From SLST01 sp964458555 (GTDB taxonomy: Bacteria > Spirochaetota > Spirochaetia > DSM-27196 > SLST01): a stretch of 24,464 nt of DNA. The notes beneath the pieces were generated by a model. It was given only the letters and a program-made list of their open reading frames with translations, made no database searches and was not told the DNA's origin. Within the stretch, counting starts at the first letter, position 1; each line of letters starts with the position of its first letter. Both the position numbers and the translations under genes were made by a program. Below, in pieces: positions 5,728 to 12,781 of this stretch. The stretch spans positions 1 through 24,464 of the forward strand of contig CAYWJH010000041.1 of NCBI GenBank assembly GCA_964458555.1. The letters run 5' to 3'.

Positions 5728-6056
5728 CGTGGGTGGCGCTCGTATTCCTGGTGCTGGGGGCGGTGTTTGCGCTGATGGGCAATCTGGGGGTGCTCATCTT
5801 CCCGGATGTCTATACCCGGCTGCAGGCGTCCTCGACGTGCAGCACCACTTCGATCTTCTCCGTCTTCGTCGCCTGTATGATCACGAGCGGCTTCAGCCCG
5901 TTGACCGGCAAGATCCTCGTCATCACGCTCTTCTTCTTCGTTACCAACCCGATCGCATCGCACATCATCGCGCGCTACGCGTGGGAGAGCGAGATCGTGC
6001 CGTGGCGGCGCAGCTACGAGGAACGACGGACGCTCGAAGGAGAGTCGGATGGTTGA
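5724..6056 (+). CDS. mrpG: Mrp/MBH-type antiporter subunit G (MrpG/MbhC)
   Basis: Protein of 110 residues with three predicted membrane helices. MnhG features are clear: GVLIFPDVYTRLQASSTCST after helix 1, then a helix through SIFSVFVACMI, and the third helix GKILVITLFFFVTNPIASHIIARYAW. The FPDVYTRLQA/H-S pattern and TNPIASH are near-invariant in the family. It starts with an ATGA overlap to mrpF and ends eight bases inside the DUF4040 gene. It is a structural subunit of the antiporter. Confidence 0.92.
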   Translation: MTWVALVFLVLGAVFALMGNLGVLIFPDVYTRLQASSTCSTTSIFSVFVACMITSGFSPLTGKILVITLFFFVTNPIASHIIARYAWESEIVPWRRSYEERRTLEGESDG

Positions 6057-6291
6057 CGTCGTACTCGCGCTCATGCTCGTCGTGGCGGTTTTGGCGATCC
6101 TCGTCCGCGACCTCCTGGGGGCGGTCGTTCTCGTGAGCGTGTTCAGCCTGCTCAGCTGTCTCGTCTTCTACGTCCTCGGCGCGCCGGACGTAGCGCTCAC
6201 CGAAGCGGCAGTCGGCACCGGAGTGGGAAGCGTCGTGTTCATCTGGATCGTCTCCAAGACCGAGCGGAGGGACCGTGGGCCGACTACTTGA
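6049..6291 (+). CDS. DUF4040 subunit, MbhD-like (equivalent to part of the MrpA C-terminus)
   Basis: Protein of 80 residues with three hydrophobic helices. The conserved motif GAPDVALTEAAVGTG occupies residues 44-58, with Asp47 and Glu52 placed inside the membrane in homologues. In classical Mrp systems this unit is fused behind the large ND5-like part of MrpA. In archaeal and thermophile MBH operons it stands alone as MbhD. The free-standing form here therefore places the operon with the MBH-type arrangement. It overlaps the preceding gene by eight bases and the next gene by 17 bases. Confidence 0.88.
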   Translation: MVDVVLALMLVVAVLAILVRDLLGAVVLVSVFSLLSCLVFYVLGAPDVALTEAAVGTGVGSVVFIWIVSKTERRDRGPTT

Positions 6292-6526
6292 GCTGGCAGC
6301 GCTCATCGTCGTCGCGCTCGTGCTCTTCCTCGCGATCGACGGCGAACACCCGATCGGAACCGCCGTGCGTGAGCACATCGTCGAGAACGGCGTCGAGGAG
6401 ACGGGTGCGCAGAACCTCGTGACCGCGATCTACCTCGGCTACCGGGCGTTCGACACGCTCGGCGAGACGATCGTGCTCTTGATCGCCGTCTCCGGCGTCT
6501 CATTCTTCGTGGAGCGTCGCAGATGA
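6275..6526 (+). CDS. MbhE-like antiporter subunit
   Basis: Protein of 83 residues with two membrane helices. The signature NLVTAIYLGYRAFDTLGE (residues 47-64) is the MbhE hallmark and is also found at the extreme C-terminus of long MrpA proteins. Asp60 and Glu64 are the conserved acidic residues, and the final helix is VLLIAVSGVSFFVE. The start is GTG at 6275, supported by GGAGG four bases upstream; there is no ATG in the conserved part. Overlap with the next gene is ATGA. Together with the DUF4040 subunit it would form the sodium-path part of the complex, an inference from MBH and Mrp structures. Confidence 0.87.
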   Translation: MGRLLELAALIVVALVLFLAIDGEHPIGTAVREHIVENGVEETGAQNLVTAIYLGYRAFDTLGETIVLLIAVSGVSFFVERRR

Positions 6527-6939
6527 AGAAGACCGACATCCTCGACGTCGCGTCGCGTAAGCTTGCGCCCTACATGTTCCTCTTCGGCTTCTACCTCGTC
6601 ACCTACGGCGACGTCTCACCCGGAGGCGGCTTCCAGGGTGGGGTCGTGATCGCATCCGGCGTCATCCTGATCGCGATGGCGAGGAGCGCGCACGCCGCCG
6701 AGCGCTTCTTTCCAATCGGCCGGCTCGCTCTCAGCGAGGCGGTCACCTTCGCGCTCATCCTCGGCGTCGGTCTCGCGGGGCTGCTCGTCGGGGGCGGCTT
6801 TCTCGCGGACTTCCTCGCCGGTAGCGATTCCTCCACCTTCCTCCGCGCGCCGTTCATCTTCACGCTCAACGTTTTGATCGGCGTGAAGGTGGCCGCCGGG
6901 GTGAGCCTCATCTGCCTGCATCTGTTCAGGGAGGAGTAG
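6523..6939 (+). CDS. mrpB: Mrp/MBH-type antiporter subunit B (MrpB/MbhF)
   Basis: Protein of 138 residues with four predicted membrane helices. The N-terminal region SRKLAPYMFLFGFYLVTYGDVSPGGGFQGGVVIASGVIL contains the strongly conserved MnhB element (G-D/H-x-SPGGGFQGG). The following helices lie near residues 70-90 and 113-135, ending VLIGVKVAAGVSLICLHLF. The length is normal. It begins with an ATGA overlap to the MbhE-like gene, and its TAG stop abuts the GTG of mrpC. It belongs to the core membrane arm of the antiporter. Confidence 0.93.
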   Translation: MKKTDILDVASRKLAPYMFLFGFYLVTYGDVSPGGGFQGGVVIASGVILIAMARSAHAAERFFPIGRLALSEAVTFALILGVGLAGLLVGGGFLADFLAGSDSSTFLRAPFIFTLNVLIGVKVAAGVSLICLHLFREE

Positions 6940-7281
6940 GTGAGCTGGTACCTGATCGGCGCGATCTTCCTCGTCGGATTGTGGGGAGTGATCGCGGTAC
7001 CGAACCTGATCAAGAAGGTCATCGCGCTGAGTATCATGAACAGCGCGATCATCCTCTTCTTCGTCTTCTTCGGCTCGCTCTCAGGCGACACGGCTCCCAT
7101 CCTCACCGCGCCGGACCTGCAGCCGGTGGACCCACTCCCCCAGGCGCTCATGCTGACCGCGATCGTCGTGGGCATCTGCGTCGTGGCCCTCGCGCTCGCG
7201 CTCGTCTATCAGCTCTACCAGCGTCACGGGACGCTCGACGCCCGCGAGATCGAACGAAAGGTGTGGAGGGCCGATGAATAG
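6940..7281 (+). CDS. mrpC: Mrp/MBH-type antiporter subunit C (MrpC/MbhG, NuoK-like)
   Basis: Protein of 113 residues homologous to complex I NuoK. Three membrane helices are visible: about residues 3-22, 27-46 (KKVIALSIMNSAIILFFVFFG) and 70-95 (LPQALMLTAIVVGICVVALALAL). The segment DPLPQALMLTAIVVG is the family signature; the Gln-Ala-Leu-x-Leu-Thr-Ala-Ile-Val-Ile/Val core is invariant in NuoK/MrpC. The start is GTG at 6940, directly after the mrpB stop, with GGAGGAG four bases upstream. The extracellular loop is short. The 3' end overlaps mrpD by eight bases. Confidence 0.93.
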   Translation: MSWYLIGAIFLVGLWGVIAVPNLIKKVIALSIMNSAIILFFVFFGSLSGDTAPILTAPDLQPVDPLPQALMLTAIVVGICVVALALALVYQLYQRHGTLDAREIERKVWRADE

Positions 7282-8944
7282 CGTCCTCCTGCTCGTCGTG
7301 CTGCCCTTCGCAGGCGCGCTCGCGGCGATGTTCGGCAAGCTCACCCGGCTCGAGACGCTCTTCTCGGTGCTCGCGTATGCGCCTGTCGCCGCGATGGCCG
7401 TACTGCTCGCGCTCCAGGCTCCGGTCGTTCTCAATGGGGCGACCGCGGTCTACGAGCTCGGCGGGTGGGCCGAGCCGTACGGAATCGGCCTGCATCTCAA
7501 TGGGCTGTCGTGGTTGAGCTCTGCGCTCGTCGTAGTCATCGGGGCGGCCGTCGTATTGGTCTCGCTCGCCGATCGCCGTTACCGCTCGCGCTACGCGTTC
7601 TTCCTGATGCTGCTCGTCGCCGGCATGGAAGTGGTCGTTCTCACCGGCGACATCTTTACCATGTTCGTGGGCTTCGAGATCGTCGCGATATCTGCGTACG
7701 TGCTCATCGCCTTCGACCGCACCGACGAGGGGCTGCTCGCGAGCCTGAAGTACCTGCTGCTGAGCTCGGTAGGTATTCTCTTCTTCCTCTTCGGGGTCTT
7801 CCTCGTCTACCGCGACTTCGGCGCGCTCTCGCTCGCGGTCATCCGTTCGTCGGTCGACACACCCGAGCTCGCGAGGACGACGAGCATCCACGTCGCGGTA
7901 GCGACGCTGTGCGTGGGTATTGGAGTGCGAACCGCGTTCATGCCGTTCCACACGTGGCTGCCGGAGGCGCACGCGTACGCACCTCACCCGGTGAGCGCAA
8001 TCCTCTCCGGCGTGCTCATCAAGGTCTCGTTCTTCGCGATGATGCGGATCCTCGTCACGCTTCGCGCAGCCTACCTCAATGAGCTACTGCTCTGGATCGG
8101 CGCTGTCACCGCGCTCCTCGCGGTCATCTGGGCGCTCGCCCAGACCGATGCCAAGCGGCTGCTCGCCTACCACTCCATCTCGCAGATGGGCTACATCCTC
8201 GCGGCCTTCGGCGCGGCGACTGCGATTTCGACGACCGCCGCCTTCGCGCACGCGGTGCACCACGCGCTCTTCAAGAGCCTGCTCTTCATCGTGGCCGGAA
8301 CCGCTATATCGATGACCGGCACGCGCAACCTCTACGAGATGGAGCCGATCGGTCGCCGATCCCCCCTGCTCGCGGTATCGTTCCTCGTGGGCGCGTTTTC
8401 GATCGCCGGCGTGCCGCCGTTCAACGGCTTCGCGAGCAAACAGCTCATCTCACAGGCGCTCGCCGGACATCCGGCCTACGCTCTGCTCTGGATCACCGCG
8501 GTGGGCACCACTGCGTCGTTCATCAAGATCTCGCGCATCGTGATGCCGGGCCCGCGCCCGGCGGCACCCGCTTCGCACGCGGACGACCCGCCCCGGCCAC
8601 GCGGGCCGGGTCCGCTGGTCACCGTGCCGGTCGCGGTACTCGCCCTCCTCTGTCTCGCGACCGGGCTCTTCGCGCGACCGCTTGCCGAAGCGCTCGCCCG
8701 GCTCCTCGCCGCGTCGCCGGTCGGTGCCGACGCAGCCGTCATACCGACGAGCTTCTTTGGCGTCGGAAAGCTCGCGAGCGCGTTGCCCATCCTCGCGGTC
8801 GGAGCCGCACTCTACCTGGCGATCCGCACACCCTTCGGCCGCAGCGCCGCCCACCGGATCGAGCGCGTGGCCCCTGAGCTTCGTACCGTCTTGTTGTTCT
8901 TCGTCTTCGGGCTCGGGCTCTTCACGCTCGTCGCGTACTTGTAA
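7274..8944 (+). CDS. mrpD: Mrp/MBH-type antiporter subunit D (MrpD/MbhH, NuoN/ND4-like ion-translocating subunit)
   Basis: Large membrane protein of 556 residues, the only ND2/ND4/ND5-type channel protein in the operon. Key features: the TM5 glutamate Glu135 in FVGFEIVAISAYVL; PFHTWLPEAHAYAPHPVSAILSGVLIKVSFFAMMRI, which includes the broken-helix TM7 region and Lys250; and KRLLAYHSISQMGYIL followed by FAHAVHHALFKSLLFIVAG. The residue aligning with the conserved TM7 lysine, just before TAFMPFHTWLP, appears to be Arg219. The C-terminal extension (about residues 440-556) has two or three more helices and a charged Pro-rich loop. The stop lies 12 bases from the convergent kinase stop, with no terminator seen. 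It should conduct protons in exchange for sodium. Confidence 0.93.
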   Translation: MNSVLLLVVLPFAGALAAMFGKLTRLETLFSVLAYAPVAAMAVLLALQAPVVLNGATAVYELGGWAEPYGIGLHLNGLSWLSSALVVVIGAAVVLVSLADRRYRSRYAFFLMLLVAGMEVVVLTGDIFTMFVGFEIVAISAYVLIAFDRTDEGLLASLKYLLLSSVGILFFLFGVFLVYRDFGALSLAVIRSSVDTPELARTTSIHVAVATLCVGIGVRTAFMPFHTWLPEAHAYAPHPVSAILSGVLIKVSFFAMMRILVTLRAAYLNELLLWIGAVTALLAVIWALAQTDAKRLLAYHSISQMGYILAAFGAATAISTTAAFAHAVHHALFKSLLFIVAGTAISMTGTRNLYEMEPIGRRSPLLAVSFLVGAFSIAGVPPFNGFASKQLISQALAGHPAYALLWITAVGTTASFIKISRIVMPGPRPAAPASHADDPPRPRGPGPLVTVPVAVLALLCLATGLFARPLAEALARLLAASPVGADAAVIPTSFFGVGKLASALPILAVGAALYLAIRTPFGRSAAHRIERVAPELRTVLLFFVFGLGLFTLVAYL

Positions 8945-8956
8945 CTCGCGGCGAGC

Positions 8957-9967
8957 TCACCGCCCGACGAGCTGGTCCCGGTACGGCGGGTCGGCGCCCA
9001 CGCGCGTGCACGTGATCGCCGAAACCTTCGACGCGAACCCGAGCGCGTCCGCGAGCTCGTCGCTGCCGAGCTCCCCGAGCGCCTGGTCGTCGAGGATCCC
9101 GTGCTCGTCGAGCCAGACGAGGAGCGCCGCGAGGAACGAGTCGCCGGCTCCGATCGTATCGGAGACCTCGACCTTCTCGGCGTCGACGTGAACGCGGTCT
9201 CGCCCGGTGATCGCATCGCTGCCCTCCGCGCCGCGCGTCACCACGACGAGCCGCACGCCGAGCTCGAAGACGCGCGCGAGCGCGTCGTCAAACGAGCGGT
9301 CGGGGTAGATCCACGCCAGGTCCTCGTCGCTCGTCTTGAGGAGGCTGGTCGCGCCGAGCGCCCGCTCGATCCGCGCGCGGTAGTCCGCGTGATCGGAGGC
9401 GAGCGTCTCGCGCACGTTGGGGTCGAAGGCTACGATGCGATTCCCGTGTTCTGCCTCGGCGAGCTCGAGAATAGTCGTCCCCTCCGGATCGGGGATGATC
9501 GAGATGGAGCCGATCTGCAGGATCGCCTTTTCCGAAAGCGGTCGCGGCACGTCGGCCGGCGAGAGCGCCCGATCGGCCGCGTCGTTCGTGAAGAACGCGT
9601 AGCGCGCCGACCCGTCGGCAGCCTTCTTGACGAAGGCGAGCGTGGTGGGCAGATCGACGCGCGAGACGAGATCGAGCCCGACGCGGTTCGCACGGAGCCG
9701 GCCTACGATCTGGTCGCCGAAGAAGTCGGTCGATACCGTCCCGACGAAGGCAACACTGGCCCCCAGCCTCGCCGCGGAGATCGAGCAGTTATAGGGGCAG
9801 CCGCCGGCGACCGGCCGGTAGAGCGGCAACGCCGTACCGGAGGCGACGGGGCCGCCTCCGTCACCGCCAGCGCGATCATCGGACCCGCTGTCACCACCTA
9901 CCGCTCGGGCGCGTCGATCCTCCTGCGGCACGAAATCGATCAACGATTCGCCTATACAGATGATCAT
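8957..9967 (-). CDS. PfkB-family sugar kinase (fructokinase-like)
   Basis: Ribokinase/PfkB family, 336 residues, slightly long. It opens IICIGESLIDFVP and has the substrate GG pair in PVAGGCPYN (residues 52-60), FVGTVSTDFFGDQI, FDPNVRETL (181-189), and the signature DTIGAGDSF with the catalytic base Asp276. Between residues ~19 and 45 there is a Gly/Asp-rich low-complexity insert not normal for the family. It falls in the lid region just before the substrate-binding GG. The gene lies 33 bases behind the sugar isomerase gene and is probably cotranscribed with it. The GESLIDF and FDPN(V/L)R elements favour fructose or a related ketose as substrate, but ketohexose, ketopentose and deoxygluconate kinases share them. 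ATP-dependent phosphorylation in the cytoplasm. Confidence 0.9.
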   Translation of the reverse strand: MIICIGESLIDFVPQEDRRARAVGGDSGSDDRAGGDGGGPVASGTALPLYRPVAGGCPYNCSISAARLGASVAFVGTVSTDFFGDQIVGRLRANRVGLDLVSRVDLPTTLAFVKKAADGSARYAFFTNDAADRALSPADVPRPLSEKAILQIGSISIIPDPEGTTILELAEAEHGNRIVAFDPNVRETLASDHADYRARIERALGATSLLKTSDEDLAWIYPDRSFDDALARVFELGVRLVVVTRGAEGSDAITGRDRVHVDAEKVEVSDTIGAGDSFLAALLVWLDEHGILDDQALGELGSDELADALGFASKVSAITCTRVGADPPYRDQLVGR

Positions 9968-10000
9968 ACGATACTCTCCCGGGAGAAGCGCTGAGTGCGC

Positions 10001-10966
10001 CTACTCCCACCCCAGAATCTTCTCCTCGATGAATCGCCACGTAGTCGGGTAATCCTCGTTGTCCACGAGCTTTCGAATCTCGTCCATGCCCGCGGTATCG
10101 AGCAGCGACCAGATCTTGTCGGTCAGCCTGGCGTTGATCTCGAACATCCGCTTCATGTCCCAACGCGTGGGGTGGGTATCTGAAGTCACGTAGTCGTCGT
10201 AGCCGAGCTCCTTCATGGTGTAGACGAACTCCACGTACTCGAGCAGCGTGTGGCTACCGGTGAAGAAATCCCAGTCCCAACTCTTGTCGTTGTCGTTGAT
10301 ATGGATGTAGTACGGGTGGCCCGAGTAGTGCAGCATCGACAGCGCCTGCGCCGGGTGCTCGCCGGCGTAGATCGAATGACCGTAGTCGATCGTGACGCCC
10401 AGGTTCTCAGCGCCGACGTCGTGGATCAGGCAGAGCGCGTCCGCGGCGCGCGCAACGAAACACTGCCGGCGCGTCTCCTTGGGCTTGTATTCGATGTGCA
10501 GAACCACGTCGGAGCGGTGACCGGCGCCCTCGCCGAACGCGTCGCAGAGGTGGGTCCACGCCCGGCGGTAGTCGGTCTGGAACGGGAACTCGAACCCGTC
10601 GCCGAGCGGGCAGCAGGTCACGCGGTTGACGCCCACCTCCGCGGCGAAATCCATCGCCTCGGTGATGAAGCCGATCGCCTTCCGGCGCACCTCTTTCTTC
10701 GGCGAGGTGATGCCCCCGGCGACGAATTCGGGTTCTCCCTTGACGTTGACGTTGATCGCGCTCGCCTCGAGGCCGTGCTTCTCGAGCAGCGACTTCAGGA
10801 CCGAGGCGTCCTTCGTCTCGTACGGGTAGACGACCTCCACAGCCGAGTAGCCGGGAATCTCCTTCGCAATCGCGAGCTTCTCGTCGAGGTCACGATTCTC
10901 GTTGTACGTGTGAAACCGGTCCTTCGTCTGGCCCAGGAAACCGGTGATAAGGCTGTATTTCGGCAT
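10001..10966 (-). CDS. Sugar phosphate isomerase/epimerase (xylose-isomerase-like TIM barrel)
   Basis: AP endonuclease 2/xylose-isomerase-type TIM barrel, 321 residues. The likely metal ligands sit at strand ends: Glu159 in LHIEYKPKE, Asp194 and His197 in VTIDYGHS, His222 and Asp224/225 in YIHINDND, and Asp263 and His265 in TSDTHPTRWD. Members isomerise or epimerise free ketoses and aldoses such as L-rhamnose, D-tagatose or D-apiose. The start at 10966 is supported by GGGAG eight bases upstream and by homology; a longer in-frame start at 11014 runs back into the promoter. It is the first gene of a two-gene unit with the PfkB kinase and is transcribed away from dhaK. Together they suggest an aldose-to-ketose step followed by phosphorylation. 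The substrate is not fixed. Confidence 0.88.
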   Translation of the reverse strand: MPKYSLITGFLGQTKDRFHTYNENRDLDEKLAIAKEIPGYSAVEVVYPYETKDASVLKSLLEKHGLEASAINVNVKGEPEFVAGGITSPKKEVRRKAIGFITEAMDFAAEVGVNRVTCCPLGDGFEFPFQTDYRRAWTHLCDAFGEGAGHRSDVVLHIEYKPKETRRQCFVARAADALCLIHDVGAENLGVTIDYGHSIYAGEHPAQALSMLHYSGHPYYIHINDNDKSWDWDFFTGSHTLLEYVEFVYTMKELGYDDYVTSDTHPTRWDMKRMFEINARLTDKIWSLLDTAGMDEIRKLVDNEDYPTTWRFIEEKILGWE

Positions 10967-10985
10967 GGCGAACTCCCTTCCGCTA

Positions 10986-11014
10986 TCGGTAGCACGGTTC
11001 GCGCGCCGTGTCAA
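10986..11014 (-). promoter_or_regulatory. Promoter of the isomerase-kinase unit
   Basis: On the minus strand there is a perfect TTGACA (11009-11014), a 17-base spacer, then TACCGA (10986-10991) preceded by TGC, an extended -10. Initiation would be about 12 bases before the ATG, just ahead of the GGGAG. It faces away from the dhaK promoter. Confidence 0.55.
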
Positions 11015-11060
11015 AAGCGAGGCGCCGGCGGCGCGGCGAGACGGGCGGCAATCGCACGGA

Positions 11061-11090
11061 CTGGCGCGATCGCCGGCTGCGCGCTACAAT
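11061..11090 (+). promoter_or_regulatory. Candidate promoter of dhaK-dhaL-rpiB
   Basis: TACAAT at 11085-11090 is a near-consensus -10. A weak CTGGCG (11061-11066) lies 18 bases upstream. The leader would be only ~13 bases and holds the GGAGGAG ribosome site. The 94 bases between this and the divergent promoter could bind a shared regulator; GCGATCGC is the only clean palindrome seen there. Confidence 0.45.
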
Positions 11091-11109
11091 GCGCACCCGG
11101 AGGAGCGCT

Positions 11110-12114
11110 ATGCAACGAATCTTCAATGACCCCAACCTCGTCGTCGAAGAGATGCTCGAAGGCTTCGCCGCGGCGCACGCGGACATCGTGAAGACGACGT
11201 CGAACCCGCGGGTGCTCGCCTACCGGCACGCGCCCGTCGACGGCAAGGTGGGCATCGTCACCGGCGGAGGCAGCGGGCACAAGCCGGCGTTCATTGGCTA
11301 CCTGGGAAAGAACCTCGTGGACGCGGTCGCGGTGGGAGAGATCTTCACCTCGCCCACGGCGAAGTCGTTCTACGACGCGATCCGCGCGGCGGACGCCGGC
11401 AAGGGCGTCGCGGTCCTCTACGGCAACTACGCCGGCGACAACATGAACGTGAAGATGGCGATGGAGGAGGCCGAGGACGACGACATTCCGGTCCAGCGGG
11501 TCATCGCTAACGACGACGTGCCCAGCGCCCCGGCCGACGAGCGCGACAAGCGCCGCGGCGTAGCCGGCGAGGTCCTCATGTGGAAGACCGCCGGCGCGAA
11601 GGCGGCGCAGGGAGCCTCGCTCGACGAGGTCACCGCCGTCGCGCAGAAGACGATCGACAATACGCGAAGCATCGGCATCGGCCTCTCGCCCTGCACGATC
11701 CCCGCGGTCGGCAAGCCCAACTTCACCGTCGAGCCGGGAAAGATGGAGGTCGGAATCGGCCACCACGGCGAGCCCGGCATCCGCGTCGAGGACATCAAGC
11801 CGGCCGACGAGATGGCCGCGCTCTGCCTCGACGTGGTCCTGCCGGACCTGCCCTTCTCCGCCGGCGACGAGGTGGCGGTGCTCGTGAGCGGGCTCGGCGC
11901 GACGCCGGTGATGGAGCTCTACATCTTCTACCGCCGCGTCGCGCAGCTCCTGGGCGAGAGGAAGATATCGATCCACCGGCCCTACGTCGGCAACTACTTC
12001 ACGAGCCTCGAGATGATGGGCGTGACGCTCACCGTGCTCAGGCTCGACGACGAGCTTCGGGAGCTCATCGACATGGATGCATACTCGATGGGCCTTCGCC
12101 AGGCGGCGGTGTAG
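11110..12114 (+). CDS. dhaK: DhaK-type ketose kinase subunit (substrate-binding)
   Basis: Protein of 334 residues covering the whole DhaK domain. VGIVTGGGSGHKPAFIGYLG carries His57. NYAGDNMNV carries Asp110, the presumed general base. GIGHHGEPGI carries His219, which in DhaK binds the ketose covalently as a hemiaminal. VIANDDVPSA is also conserved. The usual GSGHEP reads GSGHKP here (Lys58), and the next residues are AF rather than AH or MH, so the substrate pocket differs from classical dihydroxyacetone kinases. The start at 11110 has AGGAG four bases upstream; the longer frame from 11008 has no support. It is followed after ten bases by dhaL and then rpiB. No DhaM is present, so ATP is the likely phosphoryl donor. 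A tetrulose such as erythrulose is a plausible substrate. Confidence 0.9.
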   Translation: MQRIFNDPNLVVEEMLEGFAAAHADIVKTTSNPRVLAYRHAPVDGKVGIVTGGGSGHKPAFIGYLGKNLVDAVAVGEIFTSPTAKSFYDAIRAADAGKGVAVLYGNYAGDNMNVKMAMEEAEDDDIPVQRVIANDDVPSAPADERDKRRGVAGEVLMWKTAGAKAAQGASLDEVTAVAQKTIDNTRSIGIGLSPCTIPAVGKPNFTVEPGKMEVGIGHHGEPGIRVEDIKPADEMAALCLDVVLPDLPFSAGDEVAVLVSGLGATPVMELYIFYRRVAQLLGERKISIHRPYVGNYFTSLEMMGVTLTVLRLDDELRELIDMDAYSMGLRQAAV

Positions 12115-12124
12115 GGAGCGGCGC

Positions 12125-12781
12125 ATGGCAGAGGGATTCGCGAACGAAAAGGGCAAGATCATCGTCGAGCGCATGATCGCGGTCATCCACGAGAACCGGG
12201 CTCGCTTGAGCGAGATCGACGGGGCGATCGGCGACGGCGACCACGGCGTGAACATGGACAAGGGGTTCTCGCTCGTGGAGAAGGAGATCGCCGGCGAGGA
12301 GATGTCGATGTCCGACGCGCTGAAGACGCTCGGCAGGACGCTCGTCATGGAGATCGGCGGGTCGATGGGCCCGCTCTACGGGTCGATGTTCCGGAAGATG
12401 GCGCGCGCGAGCCGCGACGAGGAGACCGTGACCGCGCAGACGCTCGCCGCGATGCTCGAGGCGGCCTCCGAGGCGGTGCGCGAGCTCGGCGAGGCGAAGC
12501 CCGGCGACAAGACGATCGTCGACACGCTCGACCCGGCGACCCGCGCGGTGCGTGAAACGGCCGACGACGGCGCTGAGCTCCATGCCGCTGTCGACGCGAT
12601 GGTCGCCGCCGCCGAGCGCGGCTGGAAGTCGACCGAGGACATGGTCGCGAAGATCGGGCGGTCGGCGCGGCTCGGCGAGCGTTCTCGAGGCACGCTCGAC
12701 GCCGGAGCGACGAGCTGTTACCTGTTGTTGAAGAGCATGGGCGAGACGATGATCGAGCTCGTCGACGGGGAGGACGCATGA
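12125..12781 (+). CDS. dhaL: DhaL-type kinase subunit (ATP-binding)
   Basis: All-helical nucleotide-binding subunit of 218 residues. The magnesium ligands Asp32, Asp37 and Asp39 are in IDGAIGDGDHGVNM. The phosphate-binding loop is GGSMGPLYG (78-86), DKTIVDTLDPA follows near residue 138, and RSRGTLDAGATS closes the site. These are the standard DhaL motifs, and the length is normal. The start is the ATG at 12125; the longer frame overlaps dhaK without a ribosome site. The stop overlaps the rpiB start as ATGA. DhaL proteins work either with ATP or, in PTS-dependent systems, with DhaM. No DhaM gene is in the window, which favours ATP. Confidence 0.92.
   Translation: MAEGFANEKGKIIVERMIAVIHENRARLSEIDGAIGDGDHGVNMDKGFSLVEKEIAGEEMSMSDALKTLGRTLVMEIGGSMGPLYGSMFRKMARASRDEETVTAQTLAAMLEAASEAVRELGEAKPGDKTIVDTLDPATRAVRETADDGAELHAAVDAMVAAAERGWKSTEDMVAKIGRSARLGERSRGTLDAGATSCYLLLKSMGETMIELVDGEDA

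Noticed and set aside
11011..12348. A 445-codon minus-strand frame opposite dhaK.
   Set aside because: Shadow of the dhaK codon pattern; the plus strand has full DhaK catalytic motifs and a strong ribosome site.
11110..12781. PTS-dependent dihydroxyacetone kinase (DhaKLM).
   Set aside because: No DhaM-type gene in the window, and the EIIA at 4482 is of the fructose/Ntr class, not the mannose class of DhaM.
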